From Lachnospiraceae bacterium (GTDB lineage: Bacteria > Bacillota > Clostridia > Lachnospirales > Lachnospiraceae): 64,000 nt of DNA. A program made the translations under genes and the position numbers. Below the pieces are notes generated by a model. That model was given only the letters and a program-made list of their open reading frames with translations, was not told the origin of the DNA and did no database searches. The DNA lies in NCBI GenBank assembly GCA_024405115.1, contig JAKSPD010000005.1, positions 33,933-97,932 on the forward strand. The letters run 5' to 3'. Positions 1 to 9,331 of this stretch are shown piece by piece. The number at the start of each line of letters is the position of its first letter. Position 1 is the stretch's first letter.

Positions 1-517
1 CAGATTCTTTTTCACATTCGTTTACGGTGTAACCTTCAATACCTTCGGATTCCCATCTGTATGCCTTTTCTTCACCATACTTTTTCGTGAGCACGGTGAT
101 TTTATCGGCTACCATGAAAGCGGAATAAAAGCCTACGCCAAACTGGCCGATGAGTTCTTCCGGTCCGTTCTTTCCTGTCTTTTTCTTTCGGTCATTACCG
201 TCGCTGACCTCGTCACGGAATTTACCCGTGCCGGAGCTTGCAATGACTCCGAGATTTTCCTCGAGCTCTTTTTCGTTCATACCGATTCCGTTATCACTTA
301 CTGTAACGGTACGGGCGTCCTTATCAACGGAAATCTTTATGCAGGCATCTTTTTTCTTCATTTTTACATTTTCATCAGTAAGTGAAATGAAGAGAAGCTT
401 GTCGATGGCATCGGAAGCATTGGAAATTATCTCACGGAGAAATATCTCCCTGTGGGTATAGATGGAGTTGATCATCAGATCAAGAAGTCTTTTGGATTCT
501 GCCTTAAACTGTTTCAT
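1..517 (-). CDS. htpG: Chaperone HtpG (Hsp90), N-terminal part
   Basis: Minus-strand gene entering from the left edge, so only the first about 172 residues are present. They form the GHKL ATP-binding domain of bacterial Hsp90: the helix leading to [11 protein letters not shown] (the N-box that binds magnesium-ATP), then DNGIGM (the ATP-lid G1 motif), then [16 protein letters not shown] (G2). HtpG is a cytosolic ATP-dependent chaperone acting late in protein folding. The ATG at 517 has a good ribosome site (AAGGTGAT) just upstream. A promoter and a CIRCE operator precede it, so the gene is expected to be under HrcA heat-shock control. The identity is clear; the missing C-terminus simply lies outside the window. 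Confidence 0.97.
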   Translation of the reverse strand, partial: MKQFKAESKRLLDLMINSIYTHREIFLREIISNASDAIDKLLFISLTDENVKMKKKDACIKISVDKDARTVTVSDNGIGMNEKELEENLGVIASSGTGKFRDEVSDGNDRKKKTGKNGPEELIGQFGVGFYSAFMVADKITVLTKKYGEEKAYRWESEGIEGYTVNECEKES

Positions 518-551
518 TATAAATCACCTTCTTTTCAAAAGTTCTTTTGAC

Positions 552-579
552 ATTATACCACGATTATTAGCAATCGCAA
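552..579 (-). promoter_or_regulatory. Promoter of htpG
   Basis: On the minus strand, -35 TTGCGA (574-579), a 16-base spacer and a perfect -10 TATAAT (552-557) lie about 35 bases upstream of the htpG ATG. The -35 box sits inside the CIRCE element, so repressor binding would block RNA polymerase directly. Confidence 0.8.
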
Positions 580-593
580 GTACTGAGTGCTAA
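567..593. promoter_or_regulatory. CIRCE operator (HrcA site) upstream of htpG
   Basis: Inverted repeat TTAGCAATC-N9-GAGTGCTAA. The consensus is TTAGCACTC-N9-GAGTGCTAA, so there is one mismatch and the spacer is exactly 9 bases. It overlaps the -35 region of the htpG promoter. CIRCE is the binding site of the heat-shock repressor HrcA. Confidence 0.9.
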
Positions 594-716
594 TTTTTAC
601 GAATTATTAATTACACCACAGTATTTGGAAGTATTATGTAAGGTTTTTGTAAAACGTATTGTGCGCCAATGTATTATTATGTAAGCGAAGAAACTGTCTT
701 CATGGATGGTGATGAT

Positions 717-2273
717 ATGGAAAAGCTTAAGGAAATATGTAAAAAGATAAATGTTTACGCCGTGGCCCTTGCGTTAATGGCCATAGCTTTAATTATAGCG
801 GCTGTTGTTTCTGTAATGTCAGGATTCGGTTTCACTGAGGCAAATGCTGAAACGAGCATACCACAGGAGACACTTCCTGAGGCAGTGGTGGAAACGGAAG
901 CGGCCAGCGAACCTGATACGGCCGTGCCCACAGGACCTATAGAGCCGGGTGTCACAACGGCCATTGATAACGGCGGACCTGAATATCCCGAGGGCATAAC
1001 AGGAATAGGAAGGGCAATAACGGCAGTCAATTCAAGAACGGCGCCTGATTCCGAGGCACCTGTCTACAGAATAATCGCACAGGGAGAAGCCGTGGCGATA
1101 ACCGGCTATTCAGGCCAGTTTGCTGAAGTGGGAATGGATGGCGGAAGATACTATGTATTAAGCAAGTACCTTGTGCCGGACAAATATGAGAACATGCAGA
1201 CAGATAAATTCGGATGTTCCCTGGATGTTCTGTTTGACGGCATCGGGTGGACCGGAGACAGAAGTGATTTAAGGCCGGTCGCATTTGTGAAACATCATCC
1301 TACTGCATTCAGGCTGTCACTTTATAATGTTCCTTCGGACCTGACGGGTTCTGTCGAGTATAAAGCCTATATGAGAAATGAGGGATGGACGACTGTCCTT
1401 TCTGACGGTGCCGTATGCGGAAATGAATCAGCTGACAGTTTTATTGAGGCGGTCTGTGTTTCACTTACAGGCAGGGCGGCAGAGACCTATGACATCTATG
1501 TGAAGGTCCTTTCCGGCGGTACCTGGGGCAGCTGGTTCAAAAACGGAGACATCTGCGGTACACCTGGCGGTCAGGCGGCCATTGACGGTATCTGTGTTTC
1601 GGTACGTGAAAAGGATGCCGGTGCACCACCGTTTAATATTCATGACGTTGATCCCGAAAAGCCGATGGTGGCCCTTACATATGACGACGGGCCTTCTGCC
1701 GAATCAACCAATATAATCCTTGACGCATTATCCGAGGTCGGGGGAAGGGCCACCTTCTTCCTCATCGGAAGCCAGATATATGGTGAAAACAATAATTGTG
1801 TAAACCGTGAGGTACAGATGGGATGTGAGGTCGGTACACATACGTATGACCATGAGAACCTTACCCATATTTCAGATGCCGATGTGCGCCATACCGCGCT
1901 TAAGTGCAAGTACCTGATACAGTTTACGAGCGGAATCGAGGCTGACATCCTTCGTGCACCTGGCGGGAACTGCAATGATGCAACTCTTGCTTCATTAAGA
2001 AGAGTCAATCTTCCGAACATCATGTGGTCAGTCGACCCACAGGACTGGAAGAACAGGGATGCTGACTATGTGCACGATACCATAATGGGATGTGTAGGCG
2101 ACGGCGACATCGTCCTCATGCATGACATTCATATGACTACTGCCGAGGCATCAAAGAGACTCATTCCGGAACTGACTGAAGCAGGATACCAGCTTGTGAC
2201 AGTTTCTGAACTGGCAGCTTACCATGGCGGCATGACTTCCGGCGGACAGTATTCACGTTTCAGGAGCAGATAA
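717..2273 (+). CDS. Membrane-anchored polysaccharide deacetylase (SH3 / ChW-like / NodB)
   Basis: Probable extracytoplasmic carbohydrate esterase family 4 enzyme that N-deacetylates peptidoglycan or another wall glycan. Order of parts: membrane anchor (about residues 14-34), acidic Pro/Thr-rich linker, bacterial SH3-like segment (about 95-153), ChW-like tryptophan repeats (about 185-300, ending around GTWGSWFKNG), and a NodB domain (about 318-510). NodB motifs are complete: TYDDGPS (D323/D324), GTHTYDHENL (H375, H379), RAPGGN, DPQDW and LMHD. I prefer the ATG at 717 because GGTGAT, part of the Shine-Dalgarno complement, lies just before it; in-frame ATGs at 669 and 702 lack this. It is followed by two more wall enzymes, suggesting joint work on the envelope. 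Confidence 0.88.
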   Translation: MEKLKEICKKINVYAVALALMAIALIIAAVVSVMSGFGFTEANAETSIPQETLPEAVVETEAASEPDTAVPTGPIEPGVTTAIDNGGPEYPEGITGIGRAITAVNSRTAPDSEAPVYRIIAQGEAVAITGYSGQFAEVGMDGGRYYVLSKYLVPDKYENMQTDKFGCSLDVLFDGIGWTGDRSDLRPVAFVKHHPTAFRLSLYNVPSDLTGSVEYKAYMRNEGWTTVLSDGAVCGNESADSFIEAVCVSLTGRAAETYDIYVKVLSGGTWGSWFKNGDICGTPGGQAAIDGICVSVREKDAGAPPFNIHDVDPEKPMVALTYDDGPSAESTNIILDALSEVGGRATFFLIGSQIYGENNNCVNREVQMGCEVGTHTYDHENLTHISDADVRHTALKCKYLIQFTSGIEADILRAPGGNCNDATLASLRRVNLPNIMWSVDPQDWKNRDADYVHDTIMGCVGDGDIVLMHDIHMTTAEASKRLIPELTEAGYQLVTVSELAAYHGGMTSGGQYSRFRSR

Positions 2274-2274
2274 A

Positions 2275-2304
2275 TTGACTAAAATGCATATATGGTGGTA
2301 AAAT
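2275..2304 (+). promoter_or_regulatory. Putative promoter of the D,D-carboxypeptidase
   Basis: -35 TTGACT (2275-2280), an 18-base spacer and extended -10 TGgTAAAAT (-10 at 2299-2304). The predicted start of transcription, about 2311, is only a few bases before the ATG at 2315, which implies a near-leaderless message. Confidence 0.5.
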
Positions 2305-2314
2305 CATCTTATCT

Positions 2315-3913
2315 ATGCATATTGTAATAAGGAAAAGAACATATGTTAAGGTACTGGCAGGTTTCCTGGCAGTATTTGTGTTATGTTCATCGTTTTCCTT
2401 CAGGGCTTCTGCCTATGAGGACTGGCCGACTGAGTGCTACGTCCTTTCTGAAGGTGCATGTCTCATTGACGCGGATTCGGGAATCGTGTTATTTGACCGG
2501 AATGCACATGAAAAGTATTATCCCGCATCCATAACAAAGGTACTTACGGCGCTCATTGTCATCGAAAACTGTGAAAACCTTTCGGAAACGGTCGTGTTCT
2601 CTTATGATGCGGTACACATCGCGGAGCAGAACTCGACGATAATCGGTGCATCGGAAGATGACAGACTATCAGTCCTTGACTGCCTATACTGCCTTTTGTT
2701 CCAGTCAGCAAATGAGGTTGCAAATGCCCTTGCGGAGCACGTGGGGGCAAAACACCCTGATCTCAAGGAAAAGGGAATGACTGACCTTCAGGTGTTTGTG
2801 AAACTTATGAACCGGAAGGCGGAGGAACTGGGCTGCCTTGGTTCACATTTCAACAATCCTTCAGGACTTACGGACTCGGACCATTATACGACTCCGTATG
2901 ACATGTGTCTTATAATGCAGGCGGCCATTAAAAATGACACTTTCCGTGACATTGAAAGCCACACATACTGGAAGCATGCACCGATAAGGCGTTATCCGGA
3001 TGCTGATGATCCATGGAACACGGTTTACATGAAGCATCTTATGCTCAGGAAGAATTCAACACAGTATTACAAGGGCTGCATCGCAGGAAAGACCGGATAC
3101 ACCGTGACCGCAGGCAACACCCTTGTGACGGCATGCAGGCGTGACGGAATGACCCTGTGCTGCTGTGTTATGAATGCGCATGCAAACCATTATAACGATA
3201 CGACGAGACTGTTTGACTTCGGTTTTGATAATTTTAAGTCGGTAAAGGTTTCAGATTACGAAAATACCAACGAGCTTATCCAGAATGATTATAAGCTTAA
3301 CGGAATCCCTGTAATTGATTCTGTCACACTCGGAATAAGCGACGACACAAGAATCACCATACCAAAAGCAGGTGACTACTCTGAAGTTGTTTCTGAGTTT
3401 TCGGATGGTGAAATGAGGTGGTACTACGGTAAGATTTTCACCGGCTCAGCAAAGCTTTCAGTAATGCCACTCGGAGGGATGAAAGAGGTAAATGAAGCTT
3501 CGGAAGACCCGATGTATTACAGGATAGCCGGTATTGAACCGCCTACGGAGGAAACCACTGAAACGGAAACCGTGGAGGAATCCATGGAGGACACAGTGGA
3601 GGAAGTTACCGGAACTGAAACGGCTGCTTCAGAAACCCCGGAGGAATCGAAGGAAAACAATGATACAGTAAAACCCGTAAAAGAAAAAAAGGGGAATCCT
3701 GTTGGCAGGATCGTGACCATAGTCTGTTCAATCCTTCTTCTTCTGGCAGTACTGCTGCTGCTTCGGATAATGGCCGAAAAGGCTGAACAGAAGAGACGCC
3801 GTGAGCGGAGGCTTGAACGCATGCGCAAAACAGAGGACCTTACAGGATCCCAGAGGATAGACATGGACCTTGAAGTCCAGAGAAAATTAAAGAAAACCCA
3901 CAGGAAGAAGTAA
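2315..3913 (+). CDS. D-alanyl-D-alanine carboxypeptidase (S11 / PBP5-DacF type)
   Basis: Secreted penicillin-binding protein that removes the terminal D-Ala from peptidoglycan stem peptides. Signal peptide at residues 11-33. All three catalytic motifs of the family are present: SITK (S72, K75), SAN (131-133) and KTG (259-261). After the catalytic and C-terminal domains come a Glu/Thr-rich linker (about 405-465) and a membrane segment near residues 472-490 with a basic cytoplasmic tail, so it is anchored at both ends of the mature protein rather than by the usual amphipathic helix. At 532 residues it is longer than typical DacF (about 390) because of this tail. The stop overlaps the next gene's ATG. 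There is no clear ribosome site; see the promoter entry. Confidence 0.93.
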   Translation: MHIVIRKRTYVKVLAGFLAVFVLCSSFSFRASAYEDWPTECYVLSEGACLIDADSGIVLFDRNAHEKYYPASITKVLTALIVIENCENLSETVVFSYDAVHIAEQNSTIIGASEDDRLSVLDCLYCLLFQSANEVANALAEHVGAKHPDLKEKGMTDLQVFVKLMNRKAEELGCLGSHFNNPSGLTDSDHYTTPYDMCLIMQAAIKNDTFRDIESHTYWKHAPIRRYPDADDPWNTVYMKHLMLRKNSTQYYKGCIAGKTGYTVTAGNTLVTACRRDGMTLCCCVMNAHANHYNDTTRLFDFGFDNFKSVKVSDYENTNELIQNDYKLNGIPVIDSVTLGISDDTRITIPKAGDYSEVVSEFSDGEMRWYYGKIFTGSAKLSVMPLGGMKEVNEASEDPMYYRIAGIEPPTEETTETETVEESMEDTVEEVTGTETAASETPEESKENNDTVKPVKEKKGNPVGRIVTIVCSILLLLAVLLLLRIMAEKAEQKRRRERRLERMRKTEDLTGSQRIDMDLEVQRKLKKTHRKK

Positions 3914-5544
3914 TGACAGGAAAAACATCAGTAAAATATACATGCCTTATATTAACAGCCGCACTTACACTTACGTCATGCGGCGGTAAAAGTACTGAAA
4001 CAGAACCGGAGACTGAACCGGTTTCAATCATTGAGATAGGAACTGAGGCAGAGGAGACCGTAAACACTGATATCCTTCAGATGGGCCTTGATGCATCAGT
4101 GCTCCCCACTTTTGGAAATGTCACAACGGCTGCAGATAATGCAGTTCTTGCTCCGGCATACCTTCAGGTGGGCGATCAGAGCCCTGTTGTTGCCAGGATA
4201 CAGGAACAGCTGATGTATTTCGGATACATGGACAATGATGAACCTACGACGTATTTTGGGGCGGCAACTGCAGAAGCAGTCAAGAAATTTCAGAGACAGA
4301 AGGGATTCCCGCAGGACGGAATAGTAGGAAAGCAGACATGGGATGCACTTTTTTCGTCAGATACCCCCTATTATAAAGTTAAGAATGGTGACGACGGAGA
4401 TGACATCAGTCAGATACAGCTGAGACTTTATCAGCTCGGTTATCTGACGGAAAATGCCCTGACCGGTTATTTTGGGGATACGACTGAGGCCGCTGTCAAA
4501 AAGATGCAGGAACGAAACGGTATCTCCATAGATGGCGCAGTCGGAAAGGAATCAATAAATCTTCTATATTCCGATGAAATCAAGGCGAACCTTATAGGAA
4601 TCGGTGATTCTTCAGATATCGTCCTTAAGTACCAGCGCAGACTCATAGACCTAGGGTATTTAAGGGATAAGGCTGACGGAACCTTTGGATCCGGAACGCA
4701 GAAGGCGGTAATGGAGTTCCAGTCAAGAAATGACCAGATAGTAGACGGATATCTTGGACCTGATACAAGGATAGCACTTGATTCCCCGGATGCTAAGCCG
4801 TTCGGATTAAGACTCGGCGACCGTTCTGATTCAGTAACTTTAGCACAGAAAAGACTTGCCCATTATGACTATCTTCCTTCCCAGTATGTGACAGGCTATT
4901 ACGGGGATCTTACCAGGAATGCGGTAATCAAATTCCAGGAATGCAACGGCCTTACTGCCGACGGAACCGTTGGAAGGGCAACCATGACCAAACTTGAGTC
5001 CGACAATGCAGTTAAAAAGCCTGCAAATGTCGTCGTGGCAAGCAGCGGTACGCCTGCGACAACCGCGGCACAGACACAGGCGCAGACACAGGCAGCAGGC
5101 GGCAGCAATAATACAGGAAGCAGCAATACAGGCGCAGCATCGGCGCCAGCCACATCCCAGGTCGCTTCCTATGACACATCAGGCCCTGCCGGAAACCTTA
5201 TCAGTATTGCGGCCTCAAAGCTTGGATGTTCATATGTATGGGGATCAAAGGGACCCAACTCTTTCGACTGTTCAGGATTTGTTTACTGGTGTCTGAACCA
5301 GGCGGGGGTGAGCCAGTCATACCTTACGTCTTCAGGATGGAGAAATCCCGGAAGATATGAAATGGTATCAAGTTTTGACAACATAAGGGCCGGCGACATA
5401 GTGGTCGTATCAGGCCATGTAGGAATTGCTTCTGGAAACGGAACGGTAATCGACGCGTCTTCATCAAACGGACGTGTCGTGCACAGGTCACTTTCAAGCT
5501 GGTGGAGAAACAATTTCATAGTAGCATGGAGAATATTTGGCTAA
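3913..5544 (+). CDS. NlpC/P60 endopeptidase lipoprotein with four PG-binding repeats
   Basis: Peptidoglycan gamma-D-Glu-diaminoacyl type endopeptidase, exported as a lipoprotein (lipobox LTSC around residue 23). Four tandem peptidoglycan-binding_1 repeats of about 70 residues follow (about 75-140, 150-215, 223-287, 295-360), each with a GYFG/GTFG-like turn and a DG.VG motif. A low-complexity Gln/Thr/Ala/Ser linker (about 375-415) leads to the C-terminal NlpC/P60 domain. The catalytic cysteine is C453 in FDCSGF and the histidine lies in SGHVGIA. Starts at an ATG overlapping the carboxypeptidase stop (ATGA-like coupling), so the two are co-translated. The product should bind and cut the wall close to the membrane. 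Confidence 0.93.
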   Translation: MTGKTSVKYTCLILTAALTLTSCGGKSTETEPETEPVSIIEIGTEAEETVNTDILQMGLDASVLPTFGNVTTAADNAVLAPAYLQVGDQSPVVARIQEQLMYFGYMDNDEPTTYFGAATAEAVKKFQRQKGFPQDGIVGKQTWDALFSSDTPYYKVKNGDDGDDISQIQLRLYQLGYLTENALTGYFGDTTEAAVKKMQERNGISIDGAVGKESINLLYSDEIKANLIGIGDSSDIVLKYQRRLIDLGYLRDKADGTFGSGTQKAVMEFQSRNDQIVDGYLGPDTRIALDSPDAKPFGLRLGDRSDSVTLAQKRLAHYDYLPSQYVTGYYGDLTRNAVIKFQECNGLTADGTVGRATMTKLESDNAVKKPANVVVASSGTPATTAAQTQAQTQAAGGSNNTGSSNTGAASAPATSQVASYDTSGPAGNLISIAASKLGCSYVWGSKGPNSFDCSGFVYWCLNQAGVSQSYLTSSGWRNPGRYEMVSSFDNIRAGDIVVVSGHVGIASGNGTVIDASSSNGRVVHRSLSSWWRNNFIVAWRIFG

Positions 5545-5610
5545 TGTTAACTGTTCAGGACTGACGTGTCACTTTAGCTGTTCTGAATGATATAAAGAGA
5601 GGAGCATGAT

Positions 5611-6309
5611 ATGCAGCAGACAATACTTGTATGTGATGATGACAGGGAAATCGTTGAGTCAGTATGTATTTATCTTGAGGGTGAGGGCTTTGCCACACTT
5701 AAGGCATATGACGGAACGGAAGCGCTCGAGATACTTAATAAACAGCATGCAGATCTTTGTGTGCTTGATGTTATGATGCCTGTCCTTGACGGAATCAGGA
5801 CAACATTAAAGATACGTGAGAAGTTCAATATCCCGATCATCATTCTTTCTGCAAAATCAGAAGATACCGATAAGATACTCGGACTTAACATAGGTGCTGA
5901 CGACTATATAGCAAAGCCTTTCAGCCCGCTTGAACTTGTAGCCAGGGTAAAGAGCCAGCTCAGAAGGTACAATCAGCTCGGTAACATTGGCGGAACACAG
6001 GAACAGGCCGTTTATAAATGCGGCGGGCTCACAATCAATGATGACAATAAGGAAGTGTTTGTCGACGGGGAACCCATTAAACTTACGCCCATTGAGTACA
6101 ACATCCTTCTTCTGCTTGTAAAGAATGCAGGAAAGGTATATTCAATCAATGAAATATACGAGCAGATATGGAATGAAGAGGCAATCGGCGCTGATAATAC
6201 GGTGGCCGTTCATATCCGTCACATCCGTGAAAAGATAGAGATAAATCCCAGGGAACCCAGATATCTTAAGGTAGTATGGGGAGTGGGTTATAAGGTGGAG
6301 AAACAGTGA
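5611..6309 (+). CDS. OmpR/PhoB-family response regulator (VanR-like)
   Basis: DNA-binding response regulator of 232 residues. The receiver domain (about 1-120) has the acidic pocket DDD near residue 10, phospho-acceptor D53 in LDVMMP, and the lysine of ADDYIAKPFSPLEL. The winged-helix DNA-binding domain covers about 130-230 (KLTPIEYNILLLLVKN ... HIRHIREKI). The ADDYI.KPF.PLELVARVK region resembles the VanR subgroup. Ribosome site GAGAGGAG upstream. The stop overlaps the GTG of the partner kinase. A TATAAA-like -10 at about 5590 has no good -35, and two CTGTTC-type direct repeats (5551, 5578) precede it, which would fit an activator-dependent or autoregulated promoter. Confidence 0.93.
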   Translation: MQQTILVCDDDREIVESVCIYLEGEGFATLKAYDGTEALEILNKQHADLCVLDVMMPVLDGIRTTLKIREKFNIPIIILSAKSEDTDKILGLNIGADDYIAKPFSPLELVARVKSQLRRYNQLGNIGGTQEQAVYKCGGLTINDDNKEVFVDGEPIKLTPIEYNILLLLVKNAGKVYSINEIYEQIWNEEAIGADNTVAVHIRHIREKIEINPREPRYLKVVWGVGYKVEKQ

Positions 6310-8597
6310 AAAAAACCATCATCCTGATAATACATGTACTGTCGATACTTGCCTTTGTGGCAGGTTTCAGTGCCATTTACATCAACAATACGGGCAGTTC
6401 GGGCATCACCTGGGTGAGTGCAGGTGATTACAGCGAATCGCCCCAGTTTGCCGATGCCGTGAATTCAGATATTGAAAAACTGAAGAAACTGGCATTGTAT
6501 TCTGATGTCTTTGGTGACATTGACGAGATAGAGGATGGCGACGGACTTGGGATAGTCACTGCAAATACACCCGAGGGCCCGATGGAATACAATGTTACTG
6601 ACCTCATAGGGTATGCCGAATCCTTCGGATGGAGCATAGATTTTGAGACCGGAAACACCAGAACCACAAACGCAAAATCTGATGCTGAGAACTTTGACAT
6701 AAGGGTGCTTGAGAAAAAGTACGATCCGGGGTATCTGGAGAACCTTGAACCGGGACCCTCACAGGGAGTGATGAGCATAAAGGAACTGAGCATAGATGCC
6801 GTTAAGACTCTTTCAAGCTATATCATCCTTCACAGGGAACTGGAGGATACGGCATCCAACTTCTCATATATACTCTACTATCCTGGCGTGAATGAAGAGT
6901 GCGTCATCATAACAAACACTGACTTAAGAAGTGATTCTGTACTCGGGCTTCCTGAATATGTCCACGCAGTTGGAAGTTCCGAAACAGTGGACACCAGCAT
7001 CAGCCCCGTTCCCACAGCGGCAGTATATACGCCCTTTGATAAGTCAGATACCGAATCGGCGGAGTTCTATGAGCTGACGGTGGGTATTGACACTTCATAT
7101 CCCTATTCCGACAGATATTCAAGGGCGGCGGCGGAATTCAAAAAACAGGCAAATATGGCGTATACTTGGATTGCAGTGGCAGTTCTGGGTTTTGTACTTG
7201 CCGTAATAACGCTCATATTCATCCTGCGGGATGAGGCTGCCGAAGAGAGTGCAAAACATATTTTTGACAGGTTGCCTGTCGAGGCATTCATATGCATAAT
7301 GGCGGCACTGTCAGTCCTTTTCTATTATCTGTTTAAGCTTACGCTTTGCAGGGTCATGGAGGCAATGGCACCGTTTTCACAGCAGCAGTACTGGCGGACC
7401 GTTGCAAAAACCCTGATTGTTTACGGTCTTTCAGTCCTCATACTCGGGTCCTGTCTCAGAAGGTACCGTACGGGGACTCTTTATAAGACGTCGCTGTTCA
7501 ACAGGCTTGAACTTGCCATTGAGGATTATCTTGTCAATTCCGGAACAGCAGGCACCCTTCTTGTCAAATTCGTGGCTTTTGCCGGAATAAACATTTTTCT
7601 GGCTGTTGAGGCATATAGAAGGTATTCACAGCGAATGGTCAATTCAAGAAACATACTTGTTTCAAGCCTGTGTATCACCGTCATTATTATTCTTGACATT
7701 TTCTGTTACGGAAGACTTTTCAAGGTTGCAAGGCAGAGGGAAAAGATTGACGGTGCCCTTAAGAGTATCTCCGAGGGTGGAACGAATGTGGACCTTAGTG
7801 AAGATGAGTTCACGGGTCAGGAACTTGAGACGGCAAGGAGCATCAACAACATTTCAGTGGGCTTAATGAGCGCCGTGAGCGATCAGGTTAAATCAGAAAG
7901 GCTCAAGGCTGACCTCATTACCAATGTTTCGCATGACATAAAGACTCCGCTTACTTCCATAATTAATTACGTGGGCCTTCTGAAGCGCGAGAATATCAAT
8001 AATGAAAAGGCTAACGAATATATAGACATTCTTGAACGGAAGTCCGAGAGGCTTAAGAACCTTACCGAAGATCTTGTTGAAGCAAGTAAGGCAAGTTCCG
8101 GAAACATAAGGATTGATTTTACAAAGCTTGACATAGTCGAGCTTTCAGAGCAGGCAGCAGCGGAATTTGAAGACAAGTTCTCAGCCAGAGGCCTGGAGTT
8201 CTGTCTCACAAAGCCTGAGACACCCGTATTCGTAAATGCTGACGGGCGACATCTCTGGAGAGTCTTTGAAAATCTCTTCAACAATGCAAGCAAGTACTCT
8301 CTCGAGGGTACACGCGTTTACGGTGACGTGGGATGTTCAGGAGAAAATGCCTTCTTCACGATTAAGAACATTTCAGCAATGAAGCTTAACATTAGCCCTG
8401 AAGAACTTACGGAAAGATTTGTCAGGGGAGACATTTCCCGAACCACGGAAGGATCCGGACTGGGGCTGTCCATTGCCAAAAGCCTTGCAAGCCTTATGGG
8501 CGGGGAACTTAAAATAGAAATAGACGGGGATCTTTATAAGGCAACTGTACTGCTTCCCGTATATAAGGAACCGGAAGATGAGAATCAGACATATTAA
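6306..8597 (+). CDS. Membrane sensor histidine kinase (VanS-like kinase core)
   Basis: 763-residue sensor partnered with the upstream regulator (GTG start inside its stop codon). A membrane helix at about 6-26 is followed by a roughly 255-residue extracellular sensing region with no family I recognise, then several further membrane helices (about 286-306, 325-347, 368-388, 418-436, 448-470). The cytoplasmic core has the H-box NVSHDIKTPLTS with H543, the N-box NLFNNASKYS and the G-box GSGLGLSIAKS. The DIKTPLTSIINYVGLL signature is typical of clostridial wall-stress kinases of the VanS kind. The location next to three wall hydrolases suggests it senses envelope state; this is inference. It overlaps trmB by 20 bases. 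Confidence 0.92.
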   Translation: MKKTIILIIHVLSILAFVAGFSAIYINNTGSSGITWVSAGDYSESPQFADAVNSDIEKLKKLALYSDVFGDIDEIEDGDGLGIVTANTPEGPMEYNVTDLIGYAESFGWSIDFETGNTRTTNAKSDAENFDIRVLEKKYDPGYLENLEPGPSQGVMSIKELSIDAVKTLSSYIILHRELEDTASNFSYILYYPGVNEECVIITNTDLRSDSVLGLPEYVHAVGSSETVDTSISPVPTAAVYTPFDKSDTESAEFYELTVGIDTSYPYSDRYSRAAAEFKKQANMAYTWIAVAVLGFVLAVITLIFILRDEAAEESAKHIFDRLPVEAFICIMAALSVLFYYLFKLTLCRVMEAMAPFSQQQYWRTVAKTLIVYGLSVLILGSCLRRYRTGTLYKTSLFNRLELAIEDYLVNSGTAGTLLVKFVAFAGINIFLAVEAYRRYSQRMVNSRNILVSSLCITVIIILDIFCYGRLFKVARQREKIDGALKSISEGGTNVDLSEDEFTGQELETARSINNISVGLMSAVSDQVKSERLKADLITNVSHDIKTPLTSIINYVGLLKRENINNEKANEYIDILERKSERLKNLTEDLVEASKASSGNIRIDFTKLDIVELSEQAAAEFEDKFSARGLEFCLTKPETPVFVNADGRHLWRVFENLFNNASKYSLEGTRVYGDVGCSGENAFFTIKNISAMKLNISPEELTERFVRGDISRTTEGSGLGLSIAKSLASLMGGELKIEIDGDLYKATVLLPVYKEPEDENQTY

Positions 8598-9264
8598 AAA
8601 TGCGGAAGAAATCGTTGACAGCCATCCTCTTGTGATAACGGAACCGTCTTCATTTAAAGGCTGCTGGAGTAAGAAAGTTTTTGGAAATGATAATCCCCTG
8701 TATCTTGAAATTGGTACGGGAATGGGAACATTCATCAGGGAAAGCGCCGTTGCCAATCCTGAGGTGAACTATGTGGGACTCGAAATGAATTCCACCGTGC
8801 TTCTGAAGTCAATAAGACGCTATGAGGGAAAGGTCCGTGAAGAGGAAGGACTAAGCCCTGAAGATGATGCTCCTATCCTGAGGAACTTGAGATTCATTCG
8901 CTGTGACGCCCGGCTTATCTGCGATTTCTTTGAAAAAGGCGAGGTGGACAGAATATACCTTAATTTTTCCGATCCGTGGCCAAAGGACAAGAATGCAAAT
9001 AAACGCCTCACTTCCCCGATGTTCCTGAGACGTTATAAGGAAATATTAAAAGAAGGCGCGAGGGTGGAATTTAAAACTGACAACCGCGGCCTGTTTGATT
9101 ATTCCGTCGAGACGGCCAGGGAAGAAGGGTGGAAGTTCAGCGTCCTTACCTATGACCTTCATGGTGATTCTGTCCTTTCAGAAGGAAACATTATGACTGA
9201 GTATGAATCAAAGTTTTCAGCAAAGGGAAATCTGATAAATAAAATGGTAATAATGGCAGATTAA
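8578..9264 (+). CDS. trmB: tRNA (guanine-N7-)-methyltransferase
   Basis: SAM-dependent enzyme that makes m7G46 in tRNA variable loops. 228 residues, normal for the family. The SAM-binding loop reads EIGTGMGTF (about residues 42-50); the tRNA/catalytic segment has NFSDPWPKDKNANKRL (about 130-145) and F-K-T-D-N. Translation starts inside the 3' end of the histidine kinase gene (20-base overlap) behind AAGGAA, so it is likely co-transcribed with the two-component genes although functionally unrelated. Confidence 0.94.
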   Translation: MRIRHIKNAEEIVDSHPLVITEPSSFKGCWSKKVFGNDNPLYLEIGTGMGTFIRESAVANPEVNYVGLEMNSTVLLKSIRRYEGKVREEEGLSPEDDAPILRNLRFIRCDARLICDFFEKGEVDRIYLNFSDPWPKDKNANKRLTSPMFLRRYKEILKEGARVEFKTDNRGLFDYSVETAREEGWKFSVLTYDLHGDSVLSEGNIMTEYESKFSAKGNLINKMVIMAD

Positions 9265-9265
9265 C

Positions 9266-9294
9266 TTTACTTTTTCAAATCATAGTGCTAAACT
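9266..9294 (+). promoter_or_regulatory. Putative promoter of asd
   Basis: -35 TTTACT (9266-9271), 17-base spacer, extended -10 TGcTAAACT (-10 at 9289-9294), about 38 bases before the asd ATG. Matches are moderate (4 of 6 in each box), helped by the TG extension. Confidence 0.45.
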
Positions 9295-9331
9295 GTAGCC
9301 TAAATTTATTTTCTGAAGGGAGATACGTATC

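Noticed and set aside
4994..5296. Plus-strand frame full of Arg, His and Gln codons inside the NlpC/P60 gene
   Set aside because: It is an out-of-frame shadow of the Gln/Thr/Ala linker and catalytic domain, which are well supported in the main frame.
717..8597. Glycopeptide-resistance (van) operon
   Set aside because: There is no VanA/VanH/VanX-type ligase, dehydrogenase or dipeptidase; the carboxypeptidase is the ordinary S11 type. Only the regulators resemble VanR/VanS.
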